Below are positions 42,385 through 53,236 of a DNA stretch of 64,000 nt, one piece after another. Within the stretch, counting starts at the first letter, position 1; every line of letters begins with the position of its first letter. The notes below the pieces were generated by a model. It was not told where the DNA came from and ran no database searches. It worked only from the letters and a program-made list of their open reading frames with translations. Origin of the DNA: Sphingobium sp. TCM1 (lineage in GTDB: Bacteria > Pseudomonadota > Alphaproteobacteria > Sphingomonadales > Sphingomonadaceae). A program made the translations under genes and the position numbers. Location of the stretch: the NCBI RefSeq assembly GCF_001650725.1, contig NZ_LXVX01000011.1, positions 275,701-339,700 of the forward strand. Reading direction: 5' to 3'.

Positions 42385-43009
42385 GCGCGAGTCCGCCGAT
42401 AACCGTGTCGACCAGCGCATCGGCGATGGCGTCGACAGTCATCGGCCCAGCCGGATCATGCCAGCGGGCCGGCCAGTTGAGCGCGCCGGCCAGGGCGAAG
42501 GCCGCCATCTTCACGTCGACCGGCGCGATCGATCCGTCAGCGACTCCCGCCTCGATCAACCCGCGCAGCGCCAGGTCGATGTCGCGTTTCCCCGCGCGGA
42601 ACAGCGCCGCGCCATCGGGCGAGAGGGACTCATCGCCGGTGCGAACCACGCAACGGCCGAAATCATCCATGTTGATCTGCGCATAATGACGCAGGAACTT
42701 GCGCAGCCGGTCAAGGCCGCTGCCCGGCTCGTGCCTGGCTGCTTCCGCCGCGAGGCGCAGCGGCTCCAGCCCGCGCGTCACGCACTCGATCAGCACCTGC
42801 TCCTTGTTGCCAAGATAATGATAGATGGTCGGTTTGCTGATCCCCAGCGACGCCGCCACATCGTCCAGGGAGGTTGCGTGATAGCCGCGCGCATTGAACA
42901 TCCGCACCGCCGCCCGCAGCACCGCCTCGCGCTTTTCCTCGCGGTCCCGGATCTTTTCGGCGCGTGTGCGAAAGGGGGAGGGGGCTTGCGAAGCGGACGC
43001 GGTGGACAA
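42374..43009 (-). CDS. TetR-family repressor of the beta-oxidation operon
   Basis: This is a 211-residue TetR protein. The HTH lies at about residues 28-72 (REAVLRAAVRMFNARGYHAT, SLDDVAASLGISKPTIYHYL), followed by a C-terminal domain of the TetR_C group common in acyl-CoA operons. The TTG at 43009 was chosen as start because AAGGAG lies seven bases upstream; longer ATG starts would run through the divergent promoter. It is divergent from the acyl-CoA dehydrogenase gene with 82 bp between, which hold a -35-like TTGACA and an inverted repeat. An acyl-CoA inducer is likely. Confidence 0.83.
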   Translation of the reverse strand: MSTASASQAPSPFRTRAEKIRDREEKREAVLRAAVRMFNARGYHATSLDDVAASLGISKPTIYHYLGNKEQVLIECVTRGLEPLRLAAEAARHEPGSGLDRLRKFLRHYAQINMDDFGRCVVRTGDESLSPDGAALFRAGKRDIDLALRGLIEAGVADGSIAPVDVKMAAFALAGALNWPARWHDPAGPMTVDAIADALVDTVIGGLAPRP

Positions 43010-43031
43010 TGAAAACTCCTTCGCCCTCCTC

Positions 43032-43089
43032 TTGACAAAAAACGCAGCCATAAGCAATCTACTCATCAGTATATAAACGACGAGTGAGT
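43032..43089 (+). promoter_or_regulatory. Promoter and TetR-type operator of the beta-oxidation operon
   Basis: A perfect TTGACA (43032-43037) is followed after 17 bases by CAATCT (43055-43060), a weak -10. Directly downstream, ACTCA (43061-43065) and TGAGT (43085-43089) face each other, ending 2 bp before the ATG at 43092. The short leader means a bound repressor would block both initiation and the start codon region. Confidence 0.45.
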
Positions 43090-43091
43090 TT

Positions 43092-44216
43092 ATGCTGACC
43101 GAAATTCAGCTGTCGATCCGGGACATGGTGAGAGGATTTGCGCAGGATCGGATCCGCCCCCACAGCGCCGGATTCGAGGCGGAGGGCGGCTATCCGCCCG
43201 CCCTGTTCGAGGAGATGGGCGGGCTGGGCCTGTGGGGCATGACCGCACCGGAATCCTTTGGCGGGGCGGAGGCGGATTCGGTGTCCTATGCGCTCGCGCT
43301 GATGGAGATCGCGGCGGCCGACGGCGCGCTCTCGACGATCGTGTCGATCCAGAACAGCATCATGGTCGGCGGCCTGCTCAAGGACGGCAGCCCCGCGCAA
43401 CAACGGCGCTTCCTGCCCGACCTGATCGCCGGCCGGACCATCGGCGCCTTCGCCCTGACCGAAGCCGACGCCGGGTCGGACGCCGCCGCGATCCGCACTC
43501 GGGCGGAGAAGGTGGAAGGGGGCTGGCGCCTCAACGGTTCCAAGCAGTTCATCACCTCGGGCCGGATCGGCGGCCTCACCATGGTTATTGCTGTCACCGA
43601 CCCGCAGGCCGGCAAGAAGGGGCTGTCCGCCTTCCTCGTCCCCACCGACCGTCCCGGCTATGTTGTCGACAAGGTCGAGCACAAGATGGGGCAGGGCGCG
43701 TCGGACACCTGTGCCCTGCGCTTCGACGATCTGTTCGTCGAGGACGACCTGCTGATCGGGGAGCCGGGGCAGGGCTATCGCATCGCACTCGCCAATCTGG
43801 AGACGGGGCGGATCGGCATCGCCGCGCAATGCGTCGGCATGGCGCAGGCCGCGCTGGAGATCGCGGTCGGCTATGCGAGGGATCGCCGCTCGATGGGCAA
43901 GGCGATCATCGATCATCAGGCGGTCGGCTTCCGCCTCGCCGACCTCGCCACCCGGCTGGAGGCTGCGCGGCAACTCGTCCTCTCCGCCGCCGCGCTCAAG
44001 GATGCAGGGCAACCCGCCCTGACCCAGGCGTCCATGGCCAAGCTCTTCGCCTCCGAAAGCGCCGAGGCAATCGTGTCCGGCGCGCTCCAGACGCTGGGCG
44101 GCTATGGCTATCTGGAGGAATATGGCGTCGCCAAAATCTACCGCGATGTGCGCGTCTGCCAGATTTACGAGGGCACATCCGACATCCAGCGCATGGTCAT
44201 CGCGCGCAGTCTTTGA
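43092..44216 (+). CDS. Acyl-CoA dehydrogenase
   Basis: This is a 374-residue FAD flavoenzyme that makes 2-enoyl-CoA from acyl-CoA. Family segments are FALTEADAGSDAAAIRT and ITSGRIGGLTMVIAVT for FAD and substrate, LQTLGGYGYLEEYGVAKIYRD, and the catalytic Glu360 in IYEGTSDIQR. The length and the position of the Glu match the short/branched-chain type. It is the first gene of a six-gene operon that encodes a full beta-oxidation spiral, 12 bp before the first thiolase. The substrate chain is not known. Confidence 0.9.
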   Translation: MLTEIQLSIRDMVRGFAQDRIRPHSAGFEAEGGYPPALFEEMGGLGLWGMTAPESFGGAEADSVSYALALMEIAAADGALSTIVSIQNSIMVGGLLKDGSPAQQRRFLPDLIAGRTIGAFALTEADAGSDAAAIRTRAEKVEGGWRLNGSKQFITSGRIGGLTMVIAVTDPQAGKKGLSAFLVPTDRPGYVVDKVEHKMGQGASDTCALRFDDLFVEDDLLIGEPGQGYRIALANLETGRIGIAAQCVGMAQAALEIAVGYARDRRSMGKAIIDHQAVGFRLADLATRLEAARQLVLSAAALKDAGQPALTQASMAKLFASESAEAIVSGALQTLGGYGYLEEYGVAKIYRDVRVCQIYEGTSDIQRMVIARSL

Positions 44217-44228
44217 AGGGAATCCATC

Positions 44229-45413
44229 ATGGAACATGATCCGGTCGTCATCGCGGGCTATGCCCGCACCCCCATGGGCGGGTTCCAGGGCGTGCTCTCG
44301 CCGCTCAAGGCCACCGATCTGGGCGCGGCGGCGGTGAAGGCGGCGGTCGCGCGCGCCGGGGTCGCCGCCGACGCGATCGACCGCATCTATATGGGCTGCG
44401 TCCTGCCTGCGGGCCTTGGTCAGGCGCCTGCGCGCCAGGCGGCGCTGGGTGCGGGCCTTGGCCTCAACACGCAAGCGACCACCGTCAACAAGATGTGCGG
44501 ATCGGGGATGCAGGCGGCGATCATGGCGCACGAGGCGCTCGTCGCCGGAACCGCCGACCTGGTCGTGGCGGGCGGCATGGAAAGCATGACCAACGCCCCC
44601 TATGCCCTGCCCAAGCACCGCGCCGGCGCGCGGATCGGCCATGACAGGATCATCGACACGATGATGATGGACGGTCTGGAGGACGCCTATGAACCCGGCA
44701 AGGCGATGGGTGTCTTCGCCGAGGAGGCAGTGCGCGACTATCAGTTCACGCGCGGCGACCAGGACGACTATGCCATCCGCTCGCTCGCCCGCGCCAATGA
44801 AGCGATCGCCTCGGGCGCCTTCGCACGCGAAATCGTGCCGGTGACGGTGTCGGGCCGGGGCGGCGACAGTGTGATCGACACCGATGAGCAGCCCGGCAAG
44901 GCGCGGCCGGACAAGATACCTTCGCTCAAGCCCGCCTTCGTCAAGGACGGCACCATCACCGCCGCCAACGCCTCCTCCATCTCCGACGGCGCCGCCGCCC
45001 TGGTGATGACGCGGCAGAGCGTGGCGGACAGGCTGGGCCTGCCGGTCGTCGCCCGCGTCGTCGCCACGGCCGCCCATGCCCATGAACCTGCGAAATTCAC
45101 CACCGCACCCGTCCCTGCCATGCGCAAGCTGTTGGAAAAGGCAGGCTGGTCGGTCGAGGATGTCGATCTATTCGAGGTGAACGAAGCCTTCGCCGTCGTC
45201 GCCATGATCGCCGCCCGCGAACTGGACATCCCGGCGGACAAGCTGAACGTGAACGGCGGCGCGACAGCGCTCGGCCATCCGATCGGCGCATCGGGCGCCC
45301 GCATCCTGGCGACGCTGATCGGCGCGCTGGAGCATCGGGGGCTCAAGCGCGGCGTTGCCAGCCTCTGCATCGGCGGCGGCGAGGCGACGGCCATGGCGGT
45401 CGAACTCGTCTGA
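44229..45413 (+). CDS. Acetyl-CoA acetyltransferase (thiolase), first of two in the operon
   Basis: This is a 394-residue thiolase with the acyl-accepting Cys90 in NKMCGSGMQ, the His of NVNGGATALGHPIGASG, and the second Cys in SLCIGGGEATA. It resembles the biosynthetic/degradative acetoacetyl-CoA thiolases (AtoB/PhaA). The gene lies between the acyl-CoA dehydrogenase and the hydroxyacyl-CoA dehydrogenase and ends 19 bp before the latter. Two thiolases in one operon suggest different chain lengths or two successive cleavages. Confidence 0.9.
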   Translation: MEHDPVVIAGYARTPMGGFQGVLSPLKATDLGAAAVKAAVARAGVAADAIDRIYMGCVLPAGLGQAPARQAALGAGLGLNTQATTVNKMCGSGMQAAIMAHEALVAGTADLVVAGGMESMTNAPYALPKHRAGARIGHDRIIDTMMMDGLEDAYEPGKAMGVFAEEAVRDYQFTRGDQDDYAIRSLARANEAIASGAFAREIVPVTVSGRGGDSVIDTDEQPGKARPDKIPSLKPAFVKDGTITAANASSISDGAAALVMTRQSVADRLGLPVVARVVATAAHAHEPAKFTTAPVPAMRKLLEKAGWSVEDVDLFEVNEAFAVVAMIAARELDIPADKLNVNGGATALGHPIGASGARILATLIGALEHRGLKRGVASLCIGGGEATAMAVELV

Positions 45414-45432
45414 TTTCGGAGAGGGAAAGAAC

Positions 45433-46194
45433 ATGGACATCAAGGGACTGGCCGCCATCGTTACCGGCGGTGCTTCGGGCCTGGGCAAGGCGACGGCGCA
45501 GATGCTGGCCGCCAACGGCGCGAAGGTTACGATCTTCGACCTGAACGAGGAAGCGGGCAAGTCCGTGGCCGCCGAGATCGGAGGCGTCCATGTCGCCGTC
45601 AACGTCGCGGATGACGCCAGCGTCGCCGCCGGCCTCGACGCCGCCGAGCAGGCCCATGGCGTCGCCCGCATCCTCGTCAACTGCGCTGGCATCGCACCGG
45701 CGGTCAAGACGGTGGGGAAGGAGAATGTTGCTCATCCGCTCGACAGCTTCGCCAGGACGATCGCGGTCAATCTGGTCGGCACCTTCAACGTCATCTCCAA
45801 ATTCGCCGCCCGCGCGGCGGCGGCCGACGAACTGGACGGGGAGCGCGGCGTCATCGTCAACACCGCTTCGGTCGCGGCCTATGACGGCCAGATCGGCCAG
45901 GCCGCCTATTCGGCGTCTAAGGGCGGCGTGGTCGGCATGACCCTGCCGGTTGCCCGCGACCTCGCCCAGCACAAGATCCGCGTCATGACGATCGCGCCCG
46001 GCATTTTCCTCACCCCCATGCTGGAGGCATTTCCCCAGAATGTGCAGGATGCGCTGGGCGCGCAGGTGCCGCACCCCAGCCGCCTTGGCAAGCCGGCTGA
46101 ATATGCGCAACTGGTCGAATCCATCGTCCGCAATCCCATGCTCAACGGGGAAGTCATCCGTCTCGACGGCGCCATCCGCATGGCGCCCCGGTGA
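45433..46194 (+). CDS. SDR-type 3-hydroxyacyl-CoA dehydrogenase (type II, HSD10-like)
   Basis: This is a 253-residue short-chain dehydrogenase. The NAD site is TGGASGLG, then NCAGIAPAVK and the catalytic YSASK. The C-terminus with APGIFLTPMLEAFPQNVQDALG and VPHPSRLGKPAEYA is characteristic of the HSD17B10/type II 3-hydroxyacyl-CoA dehydrogenases, which oxidise 3-hydroxy(-2-methyl)acyl-CoA. A good ribosome binding site (GGAGAGGG) precedes ATG 45433. Its stop overlaps the GTG start of the enoyl-CoA hydratase gene by 4 bp. Confidence 0.88.
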   Translation: MDIKGLAAIVTGGASGLGKATAQMLAANGAKVTIFDLNEEAGKSVAAEIGGVHVAVNVADDASVAAGLDAAEQAHGVARILVNCAGIAPAVKTVGKENVAHPLDSFARTIAVNLVGTFNVISKFAARAAAADELDGERGVIVNTASVAAYDGQIGQAAYSASKGGVVGMTLPVARDLAQHKIRVMTIAPGIFLTPMLEAFPQNVQDALGAQVPHPSRLGKPAEYAQLVESIVRNPMLNGEVIRLDGAIRMAPR

Positions 46195-46979
46195 GCGGGG
46201 CGGGCATCGCCTTTACGGTCGAGGACGGCATCGCCCGGATCACGCTCGACCGGCCGGACGCGGGCAATGCCATCACCCTGCCGCTGGCGCAGGCGATGCT
46301 GGCGGCGGCGATCCGGTGCGAGAATGATCCCGCGGTGCGCTGTATCCTGATTACCGGCAATGGCCGCCTCTTCTGCGCGGGCGGCGATCTCCCGCTGCTC
46401 GCCGGGGCGGGCGATCGCCGCCCTGAAGTGCTGAGCGAACTTATCGCCACCCTCCATGCCGCAATCCAACGTCTCGTTCGCGGGTCCAAACCGCTGGTCA
46501 CCATGGTCAACGGGCCGGCGGCTGGCGCCGGCTTCAGCCTGGCCCTGCTCGGCGACGTGGTCGTTGCTGCCCGGTCGGCGCATTTCACCGCCGCCTATGG
46601 CGCGATCGGCCTGACGGCAGATGGCGGCCTCAGCTGGCTCCTGCCGCGTCTCGTCGGGTTGCGCAAGGCGCAGGAGATCATCCTGACCAACCGCCGCATC
46701 AAGGCGGACGAGGCCGAAGCCATTGGCCTCATCACCCGCATGGTCGATGATGACGCGCTGACGGATGAAGGATTGCGCGTGGCCAGGGCGCTGGCCGACG
46801 GGCCGGTGCGCGCGCTCAGCGCCGCCCGCGCGTTGCTCTACGACAGTTTCGAGACGGGCCTTGAAACCCAGCTCGACCGGGAATTGCGGTCCATGGCGAC
46901 AGCGGGCGCCGCGACCGAAAGCGAAGAGGGGCTGGCCGCGCTGCTGGAAAAGCGCAGGCCCGATTTCAGGGGAGTTTGA
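46191..46979 (+). CDS. Enoyl-CoA hydratase/isomerase family protein
   Basis: This is a 262-residue crotonase-fold protein starting at GTG 46191, which overlaps the previous stop as GTGA. The CoA-binding/oxyanion loop RLFCAGGDLPLLAGAG and the second loop NGPAAGAGFSLALLGDVVVAA are present, followed by GLTADGGLSWLLPRLVGL. The usual catalytic Glu of mitochondrial-type hydratases at the GxGFSLA helix is not obvious, so isomerase or hydratase activity remains open. It is followed 3 bp later by the second thiolase. Confidence 0.85.
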   Translation: MSGAGIAFTVEDGIARITLDRPDAGNAITLPLAQAMLAAAIRCENDPAVRCILITGNGRLFCAGGDLPLLAGAGDRRPEVLSELIATLHAAIQRLVRGSKPLVTMVNGPAAGAGFSLALLGDVVVAARSAHFTAAYGAIGLTADGGLSWLLPRLVGLRKAQEIILTNRRIKADEAEAIGLITRMVDDDALTDEGLRVARALADGPVRALSAARALLYDSFETGLETQLDRELRSMATAGAATESEEGLAALLEKRRPDFRGV

Positions 46980-46982
46980 TCC

Positions 46983-49138
<2,156 letters not shown>

Positions 49139-49174
49139 CCGGAGACGGCGCCACCGCCGCCTCCGCGCCACCCC

Positions 49175-49951
49175 CTATTCGGCCTCGACCCAGGTGGAGG
49201 TGAGCGCACGCGGCGAAAGATATTTGGTCGACGTCCAGCCACCATCGACCACGATCGTCTGCCCGTTGATGAATGCGGCGCCCGGAGAACAGAGAAAGGC
49301 AATGGTGCTCGCCACATCCTCGACCTCGCCCAGGCGCGGATAGGGCGTCGTCTCCACATTCACCCGCTTGAACATCTCGTCGTCGAACCGGTGCCGCACC
49401 ATGTCGGTCATGGTGACGCCCGGCGCCACGCAATTGGCGCGGATGCCGCGCGGGCCATAGTCGCAGGCGATATGCTTGGTCAGCGCGTCGAGGCCGCCCT
49501 TCGACGCCGAATAGGCGCCCCCGCGCCGGCCACCGACCACCGCATAGGTGGAGGTGACGTTCACGATGCCGCAGCCATCGCCCATATGGCCGATCACTTC
49601 GCGACAGAGGCGGAAGGGCGCGCGCAGCATCAGGTTCAGGAACGCGTCGAGTGTCGCGTCGTCGGTCTCGTGCAGGGGCTTGGGGCTGCCCGCCCCGGCA
49701 TTGTTGATCAGGAAGTCGATCCGCCCGAACCGCTCCAGCGCCAGCGCTACGATCCGCGCCGGCGCATCATCATCGGTCACATCGACCGACAGCGTCGCCA
49801 GCCGCGACGGGTCGGCGATGTCCTGCTCCAGTTGCGCCAGCTTGCCGGGGTCGCGCCCGACGCCGACGATCGCCATGCCGGCATCGTGCAGCATCCTGGC
49901 CGTACATAGGCCGATGCCGCTGCCCGCCCCGGTGATGATCGCTACCTGCAT
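49175..49951 (-). CDS. Short-chain dehydrogenase/reductase
   Basis: This is a 258-residue classical SDR: MQVAIITGAGSGIGLCTARML for NAD(P), NNAGAGSPKP, and the catalytic Ser-Tyr-Lys in VNVTSTYAVVGGRRGGAYSASK. An Asp at the end of beta-2 is not seen (VGVGRDPGK), so NADP may be preferred. It is convergent with the flavin oxidoreductase gene and divergent from another SDR (168 bp). ATG 49951 was preferred over a TTG at 49963 that abuts the ribosome binding site. No substrate can be assigned. Confidence 0.8.
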   Translation of the reverse strand: MQVAIITGAGSGIGLCTARMLHDAGMAIVGVGRDPGKLAQLEQDIADPSRLATLSVDVTDDDAPARIVALALERFGRIDFLINNAGAGSPKPLHETDDATLDAFLNLMLRAPFRLCREVIGHMGDGCGIVNVTSTYAVVGGRRGGAYSASKGGLDALTKHIACDYGPRGIRANCVAPGVTMTDMVRHRFDDEMFKRVNVETTPYPRLGEVEDVASTIAFLCSPGAAFINGQTIVVDGGWTSTKYLSPRALTSTWVEAE

Positions 49952-50119
49952 CCCGCTTCCCAATCCTCTCCTGTCATGCTCCGGTCATAGCCAAAGTCGG
50001 AGGGCGGCGTGACCCTCCGGCCGCAAATGACGCGGGGGCGATGCCTGCTGGCGGGAGACTTGCCGACACGCCCGCCGGAGCGCACCGATCATGGACCTAT
50101 TCATGCCAAGGAACTGTCC

Positions 50120-51028
50120 ATGTCGCTGTTGAGATTCGATGATCGCGTGGCCGTCATCACGGGAGCGGGGCGCGGTCTGGGGCGCGCCTACGCGCTGCTG
50201 CTCGCCGAGCGCGGCGCCAGGGTGATCGTCAACGATCCGGGCGGCCTGATGAGCGGAGTGGGCGGAGATGTCGGCCCCGCCGAGGAGGTGGTCCGCGAGA
50301 TCCGCGCTGCCGGGGGTGAGGCCATGGCCTGCACCGAGTCTGTCGCGACACCGCATGGGGGGCAGGCGATCATCGATGCCGCGCTCGACCAATTTGGCCG
50401 GATCGACATTCTCATCCACAATGCAGGCAATGTGCGATACGGCTCGCTCAAGGACTTGAGCCAGGAGGATTTCGACGCGGTGCTCGACGTCCATCTGCGC
50501 GGGGCCTTCCATGTCGTGCGGCCCGCCTTTCCCCGCATGTGCGCGGCGGGCTATGGCCGGGTGGTGCTGACCTCCTCGATCGGCGGCCTTTACGGTAATC
50601 ATGGCGTCGTCAACTATGCGATGGCCAAGGCCGGCATGATCGGCCTCAACAATGTCGTCGCGATCGAGGGTGCGGCGGAAGGCGTCAAGTCGAACATCAT
50701 CGTCCCCGGCGCGGTCACGCGCATGGCCGAGGGCATCGACGTGTCGGCCTATCCGCCCATGGGTCCGGACCTTGTCGCACCCGTCGTCGGCTGGCTGGCG
50801 CATGAAAGCTGCCCCGTCAGCGGCGAGATGCTGGTGTCGATCGCCGGGCGGGTCGCCCGCGCCTTCATCGGCGAAAGCCGGGGCGTCTACCGGCCGGGCT
50901 GGACGATCGAGGATGTCGCCGCGCAGCAGGACGGCATCTTCGACAGCGCCAATCCACTCATCTTCGGGCTGGACGGCCATGTCGATCATATCCGTTACAG
51001 TTGCGAGCGCGCGGCGCGGGGCCACTGA
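50120..51028 (+). CDS. SDR resembling the 3-hydroxyacyl-CoA dehydrogenase part of MFE-2 (HSD17B4-like)
   Basis: This is a 302-residue SDR starting at ATG 50120 after AAGGA. MSLLRFDDRVAVITGAGRGL with the long insert NDPGGLMSGVGGDVGPAEEV is the hallmark of the D-3-hydroxyacyl-CoA dehydrogenase domain of multifunctional enzyme 2. The catalytic YAMAK and SSIGGLYGN follow. The C-terminal extension (RPGWTIEDVAAQQDGIF) is also typical. It may oxidise a 3-hydroxyacyl-CoA of the neighbouring acyl-CoA pathways. An inverted repeat CGGAGGG-N8-CCCTCCG at 49998-50019 sits in its promoter region. Confidence 0.83.
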   Translation: MSLLRFDDRVAVITGAGRGLGRAYALLLAERGARVIVNDPGGLMSGVGGDVGPAEEVVREIRAAGGEAMACTESVATPHGGQAIIDAALDQFGRIDILIHNAGNVRYGSLKDLSQEDFDAVLDVHLRGAFHVVRPAFPRMCAAGYGRVVLTSSIGGLYGNHGVVNYAMAKAGMIGLNNVVAIEGAAEGVKSNIIVPGAVTRMAEGIDVSAYPPMGPDLVAPVVGWLAHESCPVSGEMLVSIAGRVARAFIGESRGVYRPGWTIEDVAAQQDGIFDSANPLIFGLDGHVDHIRYSCERAARGH

Positions 51029-51053
51029 CGCGCCTCGTCGGTGCTGAAGCGCC

Positions 51054-52682
51054 TCAGCCCGTCGTCAACGACGCGCGGATGGCGTGCTTCAGCACCTTTC
51101 CTGCGTCGTTCTTGGGCAGGGCATCCCACAGCGTTACCGCTTCGGGATATTTGAACCGCGCCACCCCATGGCCCGCCAGGAAGTCGCTGATTGCCGCGAT
51201 GTCTGGCGTCGCCCCCGCCTGCGGCACGACCACGGCGACGGCGCGTTCGCCCGTGCGGGGATCGGGGATGCCCACGATCGCGATGTCGGCGATGTCGGGA
51301 TGGCCGGCCAGCAGATCCTCTATCTCCTTGGGCGAGATATTCTCGCCGTTGCGGATGATCAGATCCTTGATCCGCCCGGTCACCACCAGATGATCGCCAT
51401 CGACCCAGGCGCCCTGGTCCCCAGACCGGTAGAAGCCGTCCGCATCGAAGGCGTCCGCCTCGTCCTCCGCATGGATATAGCCGACCATCATCTGCGGCCC
51501 GCGCGCGCAAATCTCGCCCTCGGCCGACAGGCGCACGGTCGCGATGCCGGGCCGGCCGTCGGTGTCGGCCGCATGGGCCTGATCGGTGGCGTCGACCACG
51601 CCGATGGTCGTCACCGGCACTTCGGTCGAGCCATAGACGCGGCTGACGATCGCCCTGTCGAAATAGTCCGCAGCATCGCGGATCAGAGCTGGCGGCACCG
51701 AGGCGCCGCCACAGATGAACAGCTTGAGGTGGGGCAGGCGGGTGGCGGCCGCGCGGGCCGCCGTCAACAGCGTCTGGAGGAACGGTGTCGCCCCCGCCAT
51801 ATGGGTGCAGCGTCCCTGCACCATCTGCCGAACGGCCTCGTCTCCGTCCCATTTCTCCATCAATATCGCCGTCGTGCCGAGCATGACAGGCATCTCGAAC
51901 GCATAAATGGACCCGCCGATATGGCTGATCGGGGAGGGGACGAGGAAACGGTCGCCTGGCTCCACCAACCAATGGCGGCCGATCTGCCGGATCAGCGCAT
52001 TGAGCGAATTATGGCTGTGGAGCACCCCCTTGGGCCGGCCGGTGGTGCCGCTGGTGTACATCACCATCCGCACGTCGCCCGCGTCCAGTGCGGGCAGGGT
52101 GTCACCGCCCGGCGTATCCAGCAGCGCCTCGAAGTCCCCGGTCGCACCGGGTTCGCCGCGCAGAACGACGATCTCCGGCGGCTCTGCCAGATCGGCGCTC
52201 ACGCGCGCCAGCATCGCGGCATAGTCATGCCCCCGGAAGCTCGCCGGAATGAAGATCATCCGGCTCCGCACATCGGCCAGGATGAAGCGCAGGTCGTGGT
52301 CGCGCAACGACGGCAGGATCGGGTTGGCGACCATGCCGGCCAGCGTCGATCCCATGTAGATGACGGCCGCCTCCCGCCAGTTGGGCAGCATGAAGGAAAT
52401 GACGCTGCCGGGGGCGAAGCGAGCCAGCAGCGACCGGGCTAGGGCGCTGGCCTGAGCGAGCAGCACGGCGGCGGACAATTGGCCCATATCGTCCTGCACC
52501 AGTATCCGGTCGGGCGTGTCGATGGCGGCACGGCGCAGCGCGTCGGCGCAGGTGTCGTCCCGCCACCAGCCATCGGCTCGCGCCGCTTGGGCGAGCGCTT
52601 CGTTCCAGCGGATATTCCATCCGCTCCGCGTCGTGCGTCGCATGGTCGTGCTTTCGGTCAGGGGGGAAGCCAGAGATGTCAT
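51054..52682 (-). CDS. Acyl-CoA synthetase / AMP-dependent ligase
   Basis: This is a 542-residue ANL-family ligase that activates a carboxylic acid to its CoA thioester via an acyl-AMP. Motifs are MYTSGTTGRPKG (ATP loop), VYGSTEVPVT (A5), DGFYRSGDQGAW (hinge Asp) and the catalytic Lys in PKNDAGKVLK. ATG 52682 was chosen because it overlaps the preceding gene's TGA as ATGA. It is last in a four-gene minus-strand operon with two SnoaL-like proteins and an SDR. The substrate is unknown, probably a cyclic or branched acid. Confidence 0.87.
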   Translation of the reverse strand: MTSLASPLTESTTMRRTTRSGWNIRWNEALAQAARADGWWRDDTCADALRRAAIDTPDRILVQDDMGQLSAAVLLAQASALARSLLARFAPGSVISFMLPNWREAAVIYMGSTLAGMVANPILPSLRDHDLRFILADVRSRMIFIPASFRGHDYAAMLARVSADLAEPPEIVVLRGEPGATGDFEALLDTPGGDTLPALDAGDVRMVMYTSGTTGRPKGVLHSHNSLNALIRQIGRHWLVEPGDRFLVPSPISHIGGSIYAFEMPVMLGTTAILMEKWDGDEAVRQMVQGRCTHMAGATPFLQTLLTAARAAATRLPHLKLFICGGASVPPALIRDAADYFDRAIVSRVYGSTEVPVTTIGVVDATDQAHAADTDGRPGIATVRLSAEGEICARGPQMMVGYIHAEDEADAFDADGFYRSGDQGAWVDGDHLVVTGRIKDLIIRNGENISPKEIEDLLAGHPDIADIAIVGIPDPRTGERAVAVVVPQAGATPDIAAISDFLAGHGVARFKYPEAVTLWDALPKNDAGKVLKHAIRASLTTG

Positions 52683-53236
52683 AGCGCCGCGTCCGGCCGC
52701 TGCCGCGCCCGCCGATTGACGAGCGGGCGCTGGTAGGAGGGATCCTCCCGCCCGCGCGCCGACACGCCATTGGCGGCGATGTCGGGCACATCGGCGAAGG
52801 GAATGGCGACGGCGGGAGGCATCACCGACCATTCGATGACATTGACCCGCAGCGTGATCCGCCATGCGCCGTCGCGCCGCTCGAAGCGGTCGATATAGCG
52901 TCCCCCGGCCATGATGACGCTGTCGTCGCGGTTGCGGCCGATGAACTGATAATAGGTTTCGCCATGGGCCGTGTCGCCGTCCACGTCGATGCTCGACTGG
53001 AGCAGGACGTGATGGGTCAGGCTCTGGGCCTGGTCATGCAGGGGCATGGCCCAGTCCCAGCAATCGGCCGCGCTGCCGACGAAGGGACCGGCCGCGATCT
53101 CCGCATCGGCATGAAAGGCGGACAGATAGGCGTCGCGATCGAACCGGTCCATGCCCCGGCAGAAGCGGGCAAGGCAGTCCGCGATCGCCTGCCGGTCGAT
53201 CAGGCCGGCCAGCCGGGTGTCCAGTTCATTGCCCAT
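52679..53236 (-). CDS. SnoaL-like (NTF2-fold) protein, second copy in the operon
   Basis: This is a 185-residue NTF2-fold protein: DRQAIADCLARFCRGMDRFDRDAYLSAFHADAE then HHVLLQSSIDVDGDTA, ETYYQFIGR and RYIDRFERRDGAWRI. The Tyr/Asp/His arrangement is that of SnoaL-like dehydratases and isomerases (SnoaL_4 group) found in steroid and aromatic acyl-CoA operons. It overlaps the upstream SDR gene by 11 bp and the downstream ligase gene by 4 bp. It is related to the first gene of the operon, so the two could form a heteromer. Confidence 0.8.
   Translation of the reverse strand: MGNELDTRLAGLIDRQAIADCLARFCRGMDRFDRDAYLSAFHADAEIAAGPFVGSAADCWDWAMPLHDQAQSLTHHVLLQSSIDVDGDTAHGETYYQFIGRNRDDSVIMAGGRYIDRFERRDGAWRITLRVNVIEWSVMPPAVAIPFADVPDIAANGVSARGREDPSYQRPLVNRRARQRPDAAL

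Noticed and set aside
43059..45083. Open frame of about 674 codons on the minus strand
   Set aside because: Antisense to the acyl-CoA dehydrogenase and first thiolase; composition typical of a reversed high-GC coding strand, no ribosome binding site.
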